The notes beneath the pieces were generated by a model that did no database searches, was not told the origin of the DNA, and was given only the letters and a program-made list of their open reading frames with translations. From Verrucomicrobiales bacterium (GTDB lineage: Bacteria; Verrucomicrobiota; Verrucomicrobiia; Verrucomicrobiales; V1-33): a DNA stretch of 63,856 nt. The stretch is taken from positions 1 to 63,856 of the forward strand of contig JAGNEJ010000017.1 of NCBI GenBank assembly GCA_018003315.1, given 5' to 3'. The stretch's first letter is position 1; each line of letters opens with the position of its first letter. This document shows positions 1 through 10,066 of the stretch, one piece after another. The translations under genes and the position numbers were made by a program.

Positions 1-2051
1 CCTTTGAGCGGCCCCCAGTTGTCAGGAGTGATCCTGACAAGTTCACCCGGAGAGCGGTCCATGGCATTGGTGATCCACGCCAGCGGCTGCTCCATGGCCT
101 CGTCCCCGTTGCTTTCCGGATGCTGGAAGGACCACATGTTGCCGTAAAATCCTCCCGGCTTCACCAGGTTGATGCGGTTTTTTGGCGTCCAATGGCCCTC
201 CTGATCGGTCACAAAAAAGGTCCCGTCATCATTGACGCAGACGCCGTTGGCCGCGCGGAAACCGGATGCCACAATGTCCGTGCGCGAGCCGTCCGCGCTC
301 ACTTTCAGGAGCGTGCCGTGTTGCGGAACCAGCGGCGGCAGGGCATGGCGGGCGGATTTGGCGTAATAGAAGTTTCCCTCCAGGTCGGTCTGCAGACCCA
401 TGGCGAATTCGTGGAAATGTTCGGTGACCTGATGGTCGCTGTTGAAATTTTCGATCACATCGGCCTCGCCATCGCCGTTGAGATCGCGCAGCCGGGCGAT
501 CATGTCGCGGCAGCAGACATGGATGACTTCATCCACAATGCGCAGGCCCAGCGGCTGGTGCAGTCCGGATGCCACCCGCTGCCAGCGCAGGCGGCTGAGA
601 TCGCCATCAATTCCGCTGACAATCCAGACATCGCCCAGCCAGGTGCAGACAGCCGCTCTTCGACCATCGGCAAAGAAGTCAAATCCGGAAAGCCGCATCC
701 AGGTGTGCCAGGGGTTGTCCTTGTCCGCAGGCAGGGTCAGTGCGTCCACTGCAAATCCATTGTCCGGTTTACCGGTGACGCCGGCCGTGACCAGCCGGTT
801 CGGCCAGCGGGCGGCGCCACCGCGCAGGAAAGTGTCCATGGAGTCACCAGGTGCAATGGATCGGATGCCGGCAACGCTGACCGGCTGCGGATCCCATAGT
901 TTTACAGTGACGGAAAGCGGAGTCGCCGCCGCCGGAATCTGCAGCAGGTGGAACCCGTCGCGTTTTGTTAGCTTTGCGCCGGAATTCGGGCCGAGTGAAA
1001 CCTCGACCGCATCTGGAGCCAGCCGCATTTCCAGATCGACTGAGGATTTCCCAACGTGCAGCGTGCGCAGGAAAGCCAGCCGCCCGGCGGCAACTTCACA
1101 GGAAGGTGTTTCCTGCACCTCGGCATCATGGACACGGTAGGTGATGACCGCACGGTTCCCGCAGAGATGGGTGCTTTGGAAATGCACCCACTCGCGGGGC
1201 AGCGGACCGTACGGTTTATTATCCAGACCCAGGATTCTTGGATCTTCGTAGGACAACGTTCCGGGTTTGGCCCACCCGGGTCCCGGCGGATTGACAAACG
1301 CCTTCCGTCCAACAATGGCCGTATGCGTGCCGTGCGATCCGTCAAAGGCGATGCCCCTCCAGTCCACAAATCCCTCGCCGCTCCAGGCCGCGGCAACCCG
1401 CATGGTGTCATGGTCGTAAAGCATCCAGGCACGGCCCTTGGAAATGCCCCCGGGGCCGTCGTCCAGACGCACTGCGATGCCCTTGTAGGCAATGTTGCCG
1501 GGAGCCGCCTCCAACGTCCAAAACAGCACCGGCCCGAAATGCATGCGCAGGTAGAGCGGCCCGCGGGCAAACTCCTTCATTTCCGCAGACTCCTGGAATT
1601 CCCCCTTCGGACGGGGCAGCCCGGCCAGATACTCCGGAGTGGTCGCATGATAGGCTTTCGGATTGGCGGTGCGCACGAATTTCTCCCGCAGGAAATGGAT
1701 GACATCGTAGCGCTGCTGCGGCGTGAGCATCGGCCACGGGGGCATTTGCCCGAGCCCGTTGGTGATGGTTTGAAAGAGGCTGTACGGGTCGCTGCCATTG
1801 CGAAACGTTTCCTTCCAAAAAGCGCGGGAGTTCGGCAGTGACCCCGGGGCGTCCGGTGTTCCGTGGCAGGTGATGCAGACGAGCCGGTAGAGTTTTTCAC
1901 CGCGTGCCAGCGCCTCGTCATTCCAGCCGCGGATGATGCCTGCATGGTCCACGCCGGCCTCCCCCGCCGGGGGCGTGAGTTCGGCCCGGCAGGTAAATGT
2001 CAGGCTCCACAAGAACAGAGCGACGGTGCGGCAGGCGGTGCAAAGATCCAT
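1..2051 (-). CDS. Secreted cytochrome c / propeller dehydrogenase-like protein (3' part outside window)
   Basis: The reading frame is open from an ATG at 2051 to the left edge, so the C-terminus is missing. A signal peptide (about residues 1-23) precedes a class I cytochrome c domain with heme motif CITCH at residues 59-63 and a later GQMPPW segment that may carry the axial Met. A long middle region of unknown fold follows. After it come stretches typical of sorbosone-dehydrogenase-like propellers, such as GLHQPLGLR and TDQEGHW. Cytochrome c fused to such a propeller is a recurrent secreted redox architecture in Verrucomicrobia and Planctomycetes; the substrate cannot be told. It is divergent from bioA with about 120 bp between starts. 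Confidence 0.85.
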   Translation of the reverse strand, partial: MDLCTACRTVALFLWSLTFTCRAELTPPAGEAGVDHAGIIRGWNDEALARGEKLYRLVCITCHGTPDAPGSLPNSRAFWKETFRNGSDPYSLFQTITNGLGQMPPWPMLTPQQRYDVIHFLREKFVRTANPKAYHATTPEYLAGLPRPKGEFQESAEMKEFARGPLYLRMHFGPVLFWTLEAAPGNIAYKGIAVRLDDGPGGISKGRAWMLYDHDTMRVAAAWSGEGFVDWRGIAFDGSHGTHTAIVGRKAFVNPPGPGWAKPGTLSYEDPRILGLDNKPYGPLPREWVHFQSTHLCGNRAVITYRVHDAEVQETPSCEVAAGRLAFLRTLHVGKSSVDLEMRLAPDAVEVSLGPNSGAKLTKRDGFHLLQIPAAATPLSVTVKLWDPQPVSVAGIRSIAPGDSMDTFLRGGAARWPNRLVTAGVTGKPDNGFAVDALTLPADKDNPWHTWMRLSGFDFFADGRRAAVCTWLGDVWIVSGIDGDLSRLRWQRVASGLHQPLGLRIVDEVIHVCCRDMIARLRDLNGDGEADVIENFNSDHQVTEHFHEFAMGLQTDLEGNFYYAKSARHALPPLVPQHGTLLKVSADGSRTDIVASGFRAANGVCVNDDGTFFVTDQEGHWTPKNRINLVKPGGFYGNMWSFQHPESNGDEAMEQPLAWITNAMDRSPGELVRITPDNWGPLK

Positions 2052-2172
2052 TCCCAGGAGCTTGCGAAGCCCCGGCTGGGATGCAAGCGCCGCAAGTACG
2101 GCGGATCGCGTGCTCAACACGGCGGACTGCATCGCCGCTTGCGCACCCGTCAGGGCGCGGCAGCATTTCGCT

Positions 2173-3483
2173 GTGGACTCCGCAACCGCCGCCCGACTCA
2201 TCGCACTGGACAAGCAGCACCTCTGGCACCCATTCACCCAGATGCAGGAATGGTGTGCGCCGGACCAGGAACCGCTGCTCATCACCCGCGCCGACGGAGT
2301 CTGGCTCTGGGACCAGCACGGACGGAAGTATCTGGACGGCAATTCCTCCATCTGGACAAACATTCATGGGCACGGCCATCCGACCATCACCGGGGCCATC
2401 GCCCGCCAGCTGCAGCTTCTGGACCACGCTTCCTTCCTCGGCCAGACCAATGAACCGGCAATCCGGCTCGCGGAAAAACTGTGTTCCTTTTTTCCAGGAA
2501 AGCTGGAGCGGGTCTTTTTCAGCGATGACGGATCGACCGCGGTCGAGTGCGCCCTGAAAATGGCGCTGCAATACTGGCAAATGTCAGGGCATCCGGAGCG
2601 GTGCGAATTCCTTGCCTTCCACGACGCCTATCATGGCGATACCCTGGGCGCGGCCGCCCTCGGGGGCATTCCACTGTTTCACGGGCGCTTCCAGCACCTG
2701 GGTTTCCGCGTGCATCACGCCGCGGGGGTGGAGGCGCTGAATGCCATTGATGAGGCATTGACCGCCCGGCTGGCCGGAGTAGTCGTCGAGCCGCTCATTC
2801 AAGGTGCCGCCGGCATGAGGACCTGGCCGGAAGGGATGCTGCGCACTCTGCGCCAGTGGTGCGACTGGCACGGCCTCCTGCTGATCTTCGATGAAGTCAT
2901 GACGGGATTCGGCAGAACTGGAACCATGTTCGCCTGCCAGCAGGAGGGGGTGACGCCGGACTTTCTGGCCCTGGCAAAAGGCCTGACGGGAGGCACCCTG
3001 CCGCTCGCGGCCACCCTGACAACGACGCAGGTCTTCTCCGCGTTTCTGGGACGACCTGAGGAACGGAAAACGTTTTTCCACGGCCACAGCTACTGCGGGA
3101 ACCCGCTGGCCTGTGCAGCCGCGCTGGGCAGTCTGGAGGTTTTCGCGGAGGACCGCACGCTGGAAACCCTGCCGGAAAAAATCGCCCTGCTGACGGGAGC
3201 ACTGGCCTCGCTCCAGGCCGCCCATCCGCGGCACGTCAGCGCGATCCGGCAGTGCGGAATGATCGCCGGAATTGACGTGGTGACCGATGCGGAATCCGGC
3301 GTTCCCTTTCCCTGGCAGGAGCAAACCGGTGCGCGCATCTGCCGGGCAGCGCAAGCCCACGGCCTTCTGACGCGGCCCATCCGGGACACGCTGGTCCTCA
3401 TGCCTCCCCTGGCTGCCAATGCCGAACATCTTTCCCTCGCGGTGGAAGCTCTGAGCGCCGCCCTGCGTGAGGTTTTGGGATGA
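2173..3483 (+). CDS. bioA: Adenosylmethionine-8-amino-7-oxononanoate aminotransferase
   Basis: Class III PLP aminotransferase of biotin synthesis, converting KAPA to DAPA with S-adenosylmethionine as amino donor. The family start LxxDKQHLWHPFTQM is present, as are the FDEVMTGFGRTG aspartate motif and LAKGLTGG with the Schiff-base lysine. The first ATG in frame is at 1933, but that extension overlaps the divergent cytochrome gene and reads as non-coding sequence. A GTG at 2173, directly before the conserved N-terminus, gives a normal-length 436-residue protein. No clear Shine-Dalgarno was found, so the start is tentative. It converges with hrpB, with 13 bp between stops. No other biotin synthesis gene is in the window. 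Confidence 0.93.
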   Translation: MDSATAARLIALDKQHLWHPFTQMQEWCAPDQEPLLITRADGVWLWDQHGRKYLDGNSSIWTNIHGHGHPTITGAIARQLQLLDHASFLGQTNEPAIRLAEKLCSFFPGKLERVFFSDDGSTAVECALKMALQYWQMSGHPERCEFLAFHDAYHGDTLGAAALGGIPLFHGRFQHLGFRVHHAAGVEALNAIDEALTARLAGVVVEPLIQGAAGMRTWPEGMLRTLRQWCDWHGLLLIFDEVMTGFGRTGTMFACQQEGVTPDFLALAKGLTGGTLPLAATLTTTQVFSAFLGRPEERKTFFHGHSYCGNPLACAAALGSLEVFAEDRTLETLPEKIALLTGALASLQAAHPRHVSAIRQCGMIAGIDVVTDAESGVPFPWQEQTGARICRAAQAHGLLTRPIRDTLVLMPPLAANAEHLSLAVEALSAALREVLG

Positions 3484-3496
3484 GCCCAAAGCCCGG

Positions 3497-6031
3497 CTAG
3501 ACTTCCTCGCGCCATTCGTGTTTTGGATAGCGGCGTTTGAGTTCCCTGGCGATTTGCGGATAGCTGTTTTTCCAGAAGCTGGCCAGGTCCTTCGTCACCT
3601 GGATGGGACGATGGTTGGGAGCGAGCGCCTGAATCAGCAGCGGCACCCTGCCTGCGGCGATGCGCGGTGTTTCCTTCTGGCCGTAGAGATGCTGGATGAA
3701 TGCCGACACCGTGGGTTCCGACCCGCGGACGTAGTCAATTTTGACTTTCCGGCCTCCGGCAAGCCCGATGCGTTCCGGTGCGTGCCTGTCCAGCAGATGG
3801 GATTGCGCCCCGCTGAGCCACCCGCGCAGCACCGGCCATGGACTGAGTTCCTTGATGTCCTTGTAGGTCTTGCAGCCGAAAAAAGACTGCTCCAACACCA
3901 GGCGTTTGTCGTCATCCGTAAAAAGTGGCAGTTCCAGTTCGGGCATGGCCTGGCGCAGAAATTCCAGCCGGGCCAGCCATTGCTGCACGCTGTCATCCCA
4001 CGGCGTGTAAACGAGTTCTCCCGCCATCACCTTGTCCGCCAAAATGCCGGCAGCCAGGCCCTGGTCCGGCTCGCCGCTTTGCCTCTCCCTCAACACCAAA
4101 TCCCGGAAACAAACCTGCTCCTTCTGCATGACGCGCCGCTGCTGCGCATCCCAAACAGCGCTGGCTCCGCGATGAAACTCACCGGGAAACATCTCCGCCA
4201 GCCACGACTCCTCGATTTCTGTGTTCAAATTGAGCACCACCTGCACGTCGCGTCCTTGTATTTCAGCAATCTCCGCAGCGACCAGCAATTCTGTGCCCCT
4301 GACAATGCTTTCCCTGGCCACGCTGCCGCGCCGCCCGCCCGCCACGTCGCATGCGGTGCTGGCCACATTGGTTCGGCGGGCGACCTGGTCCGAATATCCC
4401 GCAAGCATCACTTTGGCGAACACTTCCTGCTCGGGCAGCGCCTCCGAATTTTCGGAAGAACCGGTCAGCTGCACCAGCCGCTCCGCCAGCCGCGCTGCTT
4501 CAAAGGCTGCCCGCCCATTGATCCCCAACTGCCCGCAGGAATCCGGGCGAAAGCCGGCATCCTGCGCCGCACGCCAAGCGCGGAGCAATGGCAAAAAGTC
4601 ACTCCTGTCATCGGGATGCTGGAAGCGGCTCGCGGTGCCTCCTTGTGATTTGACGAAAAGCGACCGCCCCTGCAGCAGGGCGATGCAAAGCGCCACCGGC
4701 AGCACGCATTGCCGATGCACCGCCTCTTCCAGCACCCGGGCCTGGCGGGGATGAACCGGGTACGCCGTCAGGCGCCGACCCAGTTCCGTGATGGTTCCAC
4801 CGTCGGCGTCCACAGCCCCCAGTTGCCTGATCAATTCCTCCGCCAGCGCAAGGCTGCGCGGATCCGGTGGTTCAAACCAGCGGAAGGTGCTGAGGTCCGT
4901 GACCCCTGCTGCATGAAGACCCAAAACCACTTCGGCCAGGTCCAGCCGCTGCACTTCGGGCGTTTCCGCAGCCGGACGGCGGCCATGCTGTTCTTCACTC
5001 CAGAGGCGCACGCACACGCCCGGCCCGGTGCGCCCGGCCCGGCCCGCCCGCTGGTCGGCACTGGCGCGTGAAACAGGCTGAATCGTCAGGGTGTTGATGC
5101 CGCGGTTAGGGTCATGGGCGGCCAGCCGGGCCTGGCCGGCGTCGATGACCACCTGGACTCCGTCGATGGTCAGGGACGTTTCCGCCACGTTCGTTGCCAC
5201 GACAATGCGCCGCCGCCGACCCGGCGCGACCGCGGCATCCTGTTCGGCAGACGGAAGTTCGCCGTGCAGGGGAAGAATGTCACAATCCCGGAGCGATTTC
5301 TCCCGCCCGAGGGCCTCCATCGTTTTGCGGATTTCAAATGCGCCCGGCATGAAAATGAGTGCGTGCCCGTCCGGATGGCGAGTCATCGTCTCCGCACAAA
5401 TCCGCGCGGCATGGCCAGGAAGATCCAATCCCGCGGCCTGTCGCGGCGGGGCATAACGGATTTCCACAGGAAATGTCCGCCCTTCTGAAGTCAGATGCAC
5501 GCAGGGATGGAGATAGCGCTTCAGTTCCTGCGTCTGCAATGTGGCTGACATGACAAACAGGGACAGATCCGGGCGGAGCGACTCCTGCAGATCCAGGGCA
5601 CGCGCCAGGGTGATGTCCCCGTAGAGATGCCGTTCGTGAAATTCATCGAAGACCACCGCAGCAACACCATCGAGGCCGGGATCTTCCAGCATCCGCCGCA
5701 AAAGAATGCCTTCCGTCACGTAACGGATCACCGTCCGGCGGCTGACCACGCTTTCAAAGCGCACCTGATAGCCGACTTCATCACCCAACCGGACGCCCAT
5801 CTCCTCCGCCACACGGCGCGCCAGCATCCGCGCCGCAATGCGCCGGGGCTGCAGGATCACCACCTCTCCGCCGTTGAGCAGGCCATTGGCTAGCAGCATC
5901 TGCGGAATCTGGGTGGACTTTCCAGAGCCGGTGGGCGCTTCCACAACGAAACGGCGCCGCTCCGGCGTTTCCCTGAACGCACGCAGCAGCGCCGGTTCCA
6001 GTTCGAAAATGGGCAGTGAGCGCACCGACAT
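3497..6031 (-). CDS. hrpB: ATP-dependent DExH helicase HrpB
   Basis: 844-residue DEAH/RHA-type helicase. Walker A (APTGSGKST) is at residues 32-40, DEFH at 129-132 and SAT at 162-164. The motif VI stretch QRAGRAGRTG follows, then a winged-helix/ratchet region and the HrpB-specific C-terminal domain ending near KHEWREEV. HrpB is widespread, but its RNA substrate is poorly defined. The frame stays open to 6523, but the conserved family N-terminus (LPIFELEPALLRAF) follows the ATG at 6031, and the longer form would run into the PQQ-propeller gene. The two minus-strand genes are 62 bp apart. Confidence 0.95.
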   Translation of the reverse strand: MSVRSLPIFELEPALLRAFRETPERRRFVVEAPTGSGKSTQIPQMLLANGLLNGGEVVILQPRRIAARMLARRVAEEMGVRLGDEVGYQVRFESVVSRRTVIRYVTEGILLRRMLEDPGLDGVAAVVFDEFHERHLYGDITLARALDLQESLRPDLSLFVMSATLQTQELKRYLHPCVHLTSEGRTFPVEIRYAPPRQAAGLDLPGHAARICAETMTRHPDGHALIFMPGAFEIRKTMEALGREKSLRDCDILPLHGELPSAEQDAAVAPGRRRRIVVATNVAETSLTIDGVQVVIDAGQARLAAHDPNRGINTLTIQPVSRASADQRAGRAGRTGPGVCVRLWSEEQHGRRPAAETPEVQRLDLAEVVLGLHAAGVTDLSTFRWFEPPDPRSLALAEELIRQLGAVDADGGTITELGRRLTAYPVHPRQARVLEEAVHRQCVLPVALCIALLQGRSLFVKSQGGTASRFQHPDDRSDFLPLLRAWRAAQDAGFRPDSCGQLGINGRAAFEAARLAERLVQLTGSSENSEALPEQEVFAKVMLAGYSDQVARRTNVASTACDVAGGRRGSVARESIVRGTELLVAAEIAEIQGRDVQVVLNLNTEIEESWLAEMFPGEFHRGASAVWDAQQRRVMQKEQVCFRDLVLRERQSGEPDQGLAAGILADKVMAGELVYTPWDDSVQQWLARLEFLRQAMPELELPLFTDDDKRLVLEQSFFGCKTYKDIKELSPWPVLRGWLSGAQSHLLDRHAPERIGLAGGRKVKIDYVRGSEPTVSAFIQHLYGQKETPRIAAGRVPLLIQALAPNHRPIQVTKDLASFWKNSYPQIARELKRRYPKHEWREEV

Positions 6032-6093
6032 GCCTGCTGCCCATAATTGCCCGACGCCAAAGTGCAACGACAGATGCGCCGCCCGCCGGAAAG

Positions 6094-7629
6094 TTATGGC
6101 TGTGCCGCTGCCGCGAGCGGGTGGCCGATGGCATGGAGCGCATTCATGGTGGCAATATAGACCACCCCGTTGGCCGCCGTGGCGGTGGCGCTGATCGGCG
6201 ATTTCAATTCCACGGAGCAAAGCTGTTTCTTTTCCTTGGATGCCGCGAGGATGCAGAAATCGCCCTGGCGCGAACCAAGGTAAACTTTTCCGTCGGCCAC
6301 CATGGGCGACGACCAGAACTGGCCCTTCATTTCGTGGGTCCAGTGCGCAGTGCCGGTCGCGGCATCCCGGCAGTGGAGGGTCTTGGCCGTATCCGTGACG
6401 AACACCAGGCCGTTCATCACGGCCACGGTGGACATGGTGTGCTGGCCCAGCGGCACGGACCACACCGTGGCACTGCCGGTGACATCTCCTTTGCCAGTGG
6501 CCCTGACGCATTTCAGCCAGCATTCCGCCTTGCCCCAGAAAATGTCCCCGCCCCCTGCCAGATAGAGCCGGTCTCCCAAAATAACCGGCATTCCGAAAAT
6601 GTTGCTCGGACCTTCGCGGCGGTTTTGCGTGAAACGATGCACCTCCGTTTTTGGCGCCTCGGGATCGATGTCATACTGCCAAATTTTCCTGAGGGTGGCG
6701 ACGGAATCCCCGTCTGCCGACTGCGGCAGCGGTTCGAACGCATAGGTGATTCCGTTCCCACCGCAGAAAAAAACCACTTCACGGCCTTCGAGTTTGCCCA
6801 GCGATGGGGATGACCAGGTGGCGTGAAAAACGTTGGGAGCGATGTTTTCCCGGTCGCGGGCGAGGATTTTTCCGGTGCGCTTGTCCAGCACGATCAGGCT
6901 CGGTGCATCCGGAGTGCGAATCTTCCGGTGGGTGTTGTCCACGCCGGTGCAGGTGTTGAGATAGAGGTGGTTCCCCAGGATGAGGATCGAACTGTGGGCG
7001 CCGTCATGCGGCCAGATGCCGGCTTCCGCCACCAGATCACAGCACCAGAGAATGTCCGCATCCAGCGGGCCGGGAGTCATGGCAGGAAGGGATTTGGGCG
7101 CCATGTGACGGCCTTCGTCCTGGAAGGATCCGTCGTTGCCGTTGGTCAGGCCGTTTGCGTCCAGGCAGACAACTTCGTGCCGGTTTGTCAGGAGATAAAC
7201 CCGGTCGCCCTCAACGGTGGCCACGGACGACATGCCGATGTTCGGCCAGTCGAAATACTGGTCCTCGTCCCGTTTGGGCACCACCAGTTGCCAGAGAAGG
7301 TTGCCGGATTTTTCCTCCAGACAGCAAAAGACCCCGCGGTCACCCTGGTGCTTCGGATCACGCGGAGCGCCGTTGTTCGTGCCCAGATAAATTTTCCCGC
7401 CGGCCACCACCGGAGTGGAATGTCCTTCCGTGCCGAGTTTGACCGTCCAGCGGAGGTTCTTTCCGCTGGCAGGATCAAACGTCTCCGGCAGGTTGGTTTC
7501 AGAGGAAACCATGTTGCGGGACCAGGCCTGCCCCCACTGGGGCTGATCAGCCGCCAGAGCGGGAGCACAGAAAAGGATGGGGAGGATCAAGTGTTTCACT
7601 GAGGGCAACGGGTAGCACCGGAAGCGCAT
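6094..7629 (-). CDS. Secreted PQQ-like beta-propeller protein
   Basis: About 511 residues. A signal peptide (hydrophobic LILPILFCAPALA, cleavage after ALA near residue 27) is followed by PQQ/BamB-like propeller blades, recognisable as repeated pieces such as GKIYLGTNNG, GLVFVTDTAKTL and GKVYLGSRQG. These blades bind PQQ in quinoprotein dehydrogenases or act as scaffolds in BamB. No cytochrome domain or dehydrogenase active-site motif is evident, so an enzymatic role is not shown. It is probably periplasmic. The start was placed at the ATG before the signal peptide; upstream sequence in frame to 7926 is a shadow of the divergent permease gene. Confidence 0.88.
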   Translation of the reverse strand: MRFRCYPLPSVKHLILPILFCAPALAADQPQWGQAWSRNMVSSETNLPETFDPASGKNLRWTVKLGTEGHSTPVVAGGKIYLGTNNGAPRDPKHQGDRGVFCCLEEKSGNLLWQLVVPKRDEDQYFDWPNIGMSSVATVEGDRVYLLTNRHEVVCLDANGLTNGNDGSFQDEGRHMAPKSLPAMTPGPLDADILWCCDLVAEAGIWPHDGAHSSILILGNHLYLNTCTGVDNTHRKIRTPDAPSLIVLDKRTGKILARDRENIAPNVFHATWSSPSLGKLEGREVVFFCGGNGITYAFEPLPQSADGDSVATLRKIWQYDIDPEAPKTEVHRFTQNRREGPSNIFGMPVILGDRLYLAGGGDIFWGKAECWLKCVRATGKGDVTGSATVWSVPLGQHTMSTVAVMNGLVFVTDTAKTLHCRDAATGTAHWTHEMKGQFWSSPMVADGKVYLGSRQGDFCILAASKEKKQLCSVELKSPISATATAANGVVYIATMNALHAIGHPLAAAAQP

Positions 7630-7822
7630 TTGACGAATCCAGATTGGCGTAACCACGGCACCGGACCCGGTTCGGGAAAATTTGCCAATGCCACGGAAAC
7701 CTGCTTTCGCCCTCCGCCGATGTGTGCCAGAAACAGATGCCGTGAAGTTGCTGGCTGCCTCGATTTTTCCTCCGTTCGATTTCCAAAGGGTCATTGTGGA
7801 CCCGTGGAGCACTGACGCGACG

Positions 7823-8662
7823 ATGAGTCTCTGGATCGTCCTGCTGGGATTTTTCATCGGCACCGCGGCTGGACTGCTGGGAAATTTCCTGCTGCTGCGG
7901 CGCATGGCCCTCGTCGGTGATGCCATCAGCCACAGCGTGCTGCCCGGCGTGGTGCTCGCCTACGTCGTGCTGGGGTCCATCCATTCAGCAGCCATGCTGG
8001 CCGGTGCAGCGGTCTTTGGCGTGCTGGCGGTGCTGCTCATTGAATTCCTCCAGCGCCGCGCCCGGGTCAAAACCGATGCCGCCACCGGCGTGGCCTTCAC
8101 CACGCTGTTTGCCCTGGGTCTGGTGCTCATCCGCCGTTTTGCCGACCGCGCCCACATTGACGCGGACTGTGCGCTTTTTGGCAGGATGGAAATCGTGCTC
8201 CTGGAAACCCTGCGCACCCCGTTCGGGGACCTTCCTGAAACCGTGTGCATCATGGGTCTGGTGGCCGCGGTGGCGGCCCTGCTCATTGGCGCATTTTACA
8301 AGGAACTGCTGCTGACATCGTTCGACCCCGCACTGGCCACCACCCTCGGATTCCGCTCCGGACTCATTCATTATCTCCTGATGTCCCTGGCCTCAGTGGT
8401 CATCGTCGCCGCACTGCAGGCGGTCGGCGCGGTCCTGGTGGTGGGCATGATGGTGCTGCCTCCGGCCCTGGCAAGACTGTGCGCGGACCGTCTGCCCGCG
8501 CTGCTCGTCCTAACCGTTGGATTTTCACTCGTCGGAGCGCTGGCCGGCCTCCATCTGGGCGTCTGGTGGGGGGCGCCCCTGGCCGCTTCGATGATTGTGG
8601 CCCTGGGCGTCCTCTTTGTTGCGATCTGGTCGGCGGTTTGGCTGCGGCGGAAATTTTCCTGA
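7823..8662 (+). CDS. Metal ABC transporter permease (Mn/Zn/Fe family)
   Basis: 279-residue ABC-3 family membrane protein related to ZnuB/MntB. It has about eight hydrophobic helices. The family hallmarks are an N-terminal GLLGNFLLLRRMALVGDAISH stretch and the later VGAVLVVGMMVLPPALA, including the cytoplasmic loop that contacts the ATPase. It would form the inner-membrane channel for a divalent metal. No ATPase or substrate-binding protein gene lies beside it here, which is unusual for this family. The chosen ATG is directly before the first helix; no strong Shine-Dalgarno is seen. It converges with the J-domain gene, 15 bp away. Confidence 0.9.
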   Translation: MSLWIVLLGFFIGTAAGLLGNFLLLRRMALVGDAISHSVLPGVVLAYVVLGSIHSAAMLAGAAVFGVLAVLLIEFLQRRARVKTDAATGVAFTTLFALGLVLIRRFADRAHIDADCALFGRMEIVLLETLRTPFGDLPETVCIMGLVAAVAALLIGAFYKELLLTSFDPALATTLGFRSGLIHYLLMSLASVVIVAALQAVGAVLVVGMMVLPPALARLCADRLPALLVLTVGFSLVGALAGLHLGVWWGAPLAASMIVALGVLFVAIWSAVWLRRKFS

Positions 8663-8677
8663 CATCCCTGCGGGCGG

Positions 8678-10066
8678 TCACCCTCGGGACAGCAGCGCGT
8701 AGAACAAAAAGAACAGGATGACCACGGCCAGAATCAGAATGGAAAGTCCGGGCAGGGTTCCGCGCAACGAGCGCCGCCCAAAGAGGCGTCCAATGGGGCT
8801 GCGGCGCGGCTTTCCGCGGCGGCGTCCCATGGTGGCGAGCCGCTCCCCTTCGGAAACGGATTTTGCCGGCAGCGATCCGTGACGCGTGGCGCGGCGGGAG
8901 CGCGAGCCGACCAAATCTGGCGCACTCTTGGGACTGGCAGCAGCAGGCACCGCCTTCGGCACCGGTTGGCCAGAGGCGTCCGCCGAGCCCAGCCCCACCG
9001 CGAGTGATGCCGTTTCCTCCAGGTCCCAGAATTCCTCGTCCTCCGGCTGCCGCACCGTCAAATCCGTGCGGCGCGACACCGGCGGCGTGCTCCTCTTTTC
9101 CAGCCATCCTTCCGGAGCCAGCGTGCGGATGACCTCCCAGCCGTTCCAGTTGCGCGCCGGGTGCCGCAACAGCTCGTCGCGGGCCTCCACCGCCTCCGCG
9201 CTCTCCCAATCGAAGGGCGCGTCCGCCTCATGCACCCGCCGCCACCAGAAGCGTTTTTGTTCATGCGGAAACATCTCGAAAATTTTCCCGAGAGACATCG
9301 CCGTCTCCAGCCTGTGCATGATTTCGCCGCGCTGCGCGGCTGGCAGCACTGGAAAGAGATCGTCGGCAACAGCGCGAGCCAGCCGCGGCAGAAAAAAGCC
9401 AACCTCGGCCGCCACCCCGGCGAGCGCGACCGCTCCGGCTCCCCGGTGCACCGCTACCGACTGACTTTTCAGGGCTCGATCGAAGGCCTCCAGACGGTCT
9501 TTCCGGCGATGTTCCTCCCATGACAACAGCGTCGGAACGGCCAGTGAACCGGCTCCGGCCACAATTTCCGACACCAGCATTTCAGGGGAAACCAGCGCTT
9601 CCAGCAAGGCCGGTTTGTCGGCCAGCAGCCGGGCGGCGGCCGCAGTGAACTCGGCCAGATCGCCGGGTCTTTTTTGTGCAGCGGCAAATTTTTCAAAAAA
9701 GAACTCCCGCATCCGGCGGAACTCCGTCTGAAACTCGTTCGGCTGCGCCTGCTGTGAGGGCGGCAGACGGTGGATTGCGCTTCGCAGTGCGGCATGGATG
9801 CCAGCCGCTTGCCCGGACTGTGGGGAATCGCTTCCGACTGAACCCACTTCCCAGTCCCCCTCAGGCACGCAACCACCCCGGCCTGACAATTCCGTCCGCG
9901 CCGCCTCAAAGGCAGCCCGCAATTGCTCGAATCCCTCTGGATCCTGGTCCGGCCGGTGCTGCCGCAACAGTTTGGCATAGGCGACCTTGAGATCGGCCTC
10001 GGTGGCGTCATCCGGATTCATTCCAAAAAGCTGCCAGAAAGAAGAAGGCTGCGGCGGTGGGTTCAT
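8678..10066 (-). CDS. J-domain-like tail-anchored membrane protein
   Basis: 462 residues. The N-terminus resembles a J domain: a helix ending YAKLLRQHRPD (HRPD at 37-40, in the position of HPD) followed by DPEGFEQLRAAFEAA. The middle is helical without a recognised domain. A basic, low-complexity segment precedes one C-terminal transmembrane helix (LSILILAVVILFFLFYALL) and a short tail. Proteins of this DPEGF type are common hypothetical J-like proteins in bacteria. Whether HRPD can stimulate an Hsp70 is uncertain. No dnaK is nearby. Confidence 0.85.
   Translation of the reverse strand: MNPPPQPSSFWQLFGMNPDDATEADLKVAYAKLLRQHRPDQDPEGFEQLRAAFEAARTELSGRGGCVPEGDWEVGSVGSDSPQSGQAAGIHAALRSAIHRLPPSQQAQPNEFQTEFRRMREFFFEKFAAAQKRPGDLAEFTAAAARLLADKPALLEALVSPEMLVSEIVAGAGSLAVPTLLSWEEHRRKDRLEAFDRALKSQSVAVHRGAGAVALAGVAAEVGFFLPRLARAVADDLFPVLPAAQRGEIMHRLETAMSLGKIFEMFPHEQKRFWWRRVHEADAPFDWESAEAVEARDELLRHPARNWNGWEVIRTLAPEGWLEKRSTPPVSRRTDLTVRQPEDEEFWDLEETASLAVGLGSADASGQPVPKAVPAAASPKSAPDLVGSRSRRATRHGSLPAKSVSEGERLATMGRRRGKPRRSPIGRLFGRRSLRGTLPGLSILILAVVILFFLFYALLSRG

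Noticed and set aside
1933-2172. ATG-initiated longer bioA
   Set aside because: It overlaps the divergent cytochrome gene and the added 80 residues do not resemble any BioA N-terminus.
6032-6523. N-terminal extension of hrpB
   Set aside because: It is antisense-like shadow coding within the PQQ-propeller gene region and lacks family similarity; the conserved start is at 6031.
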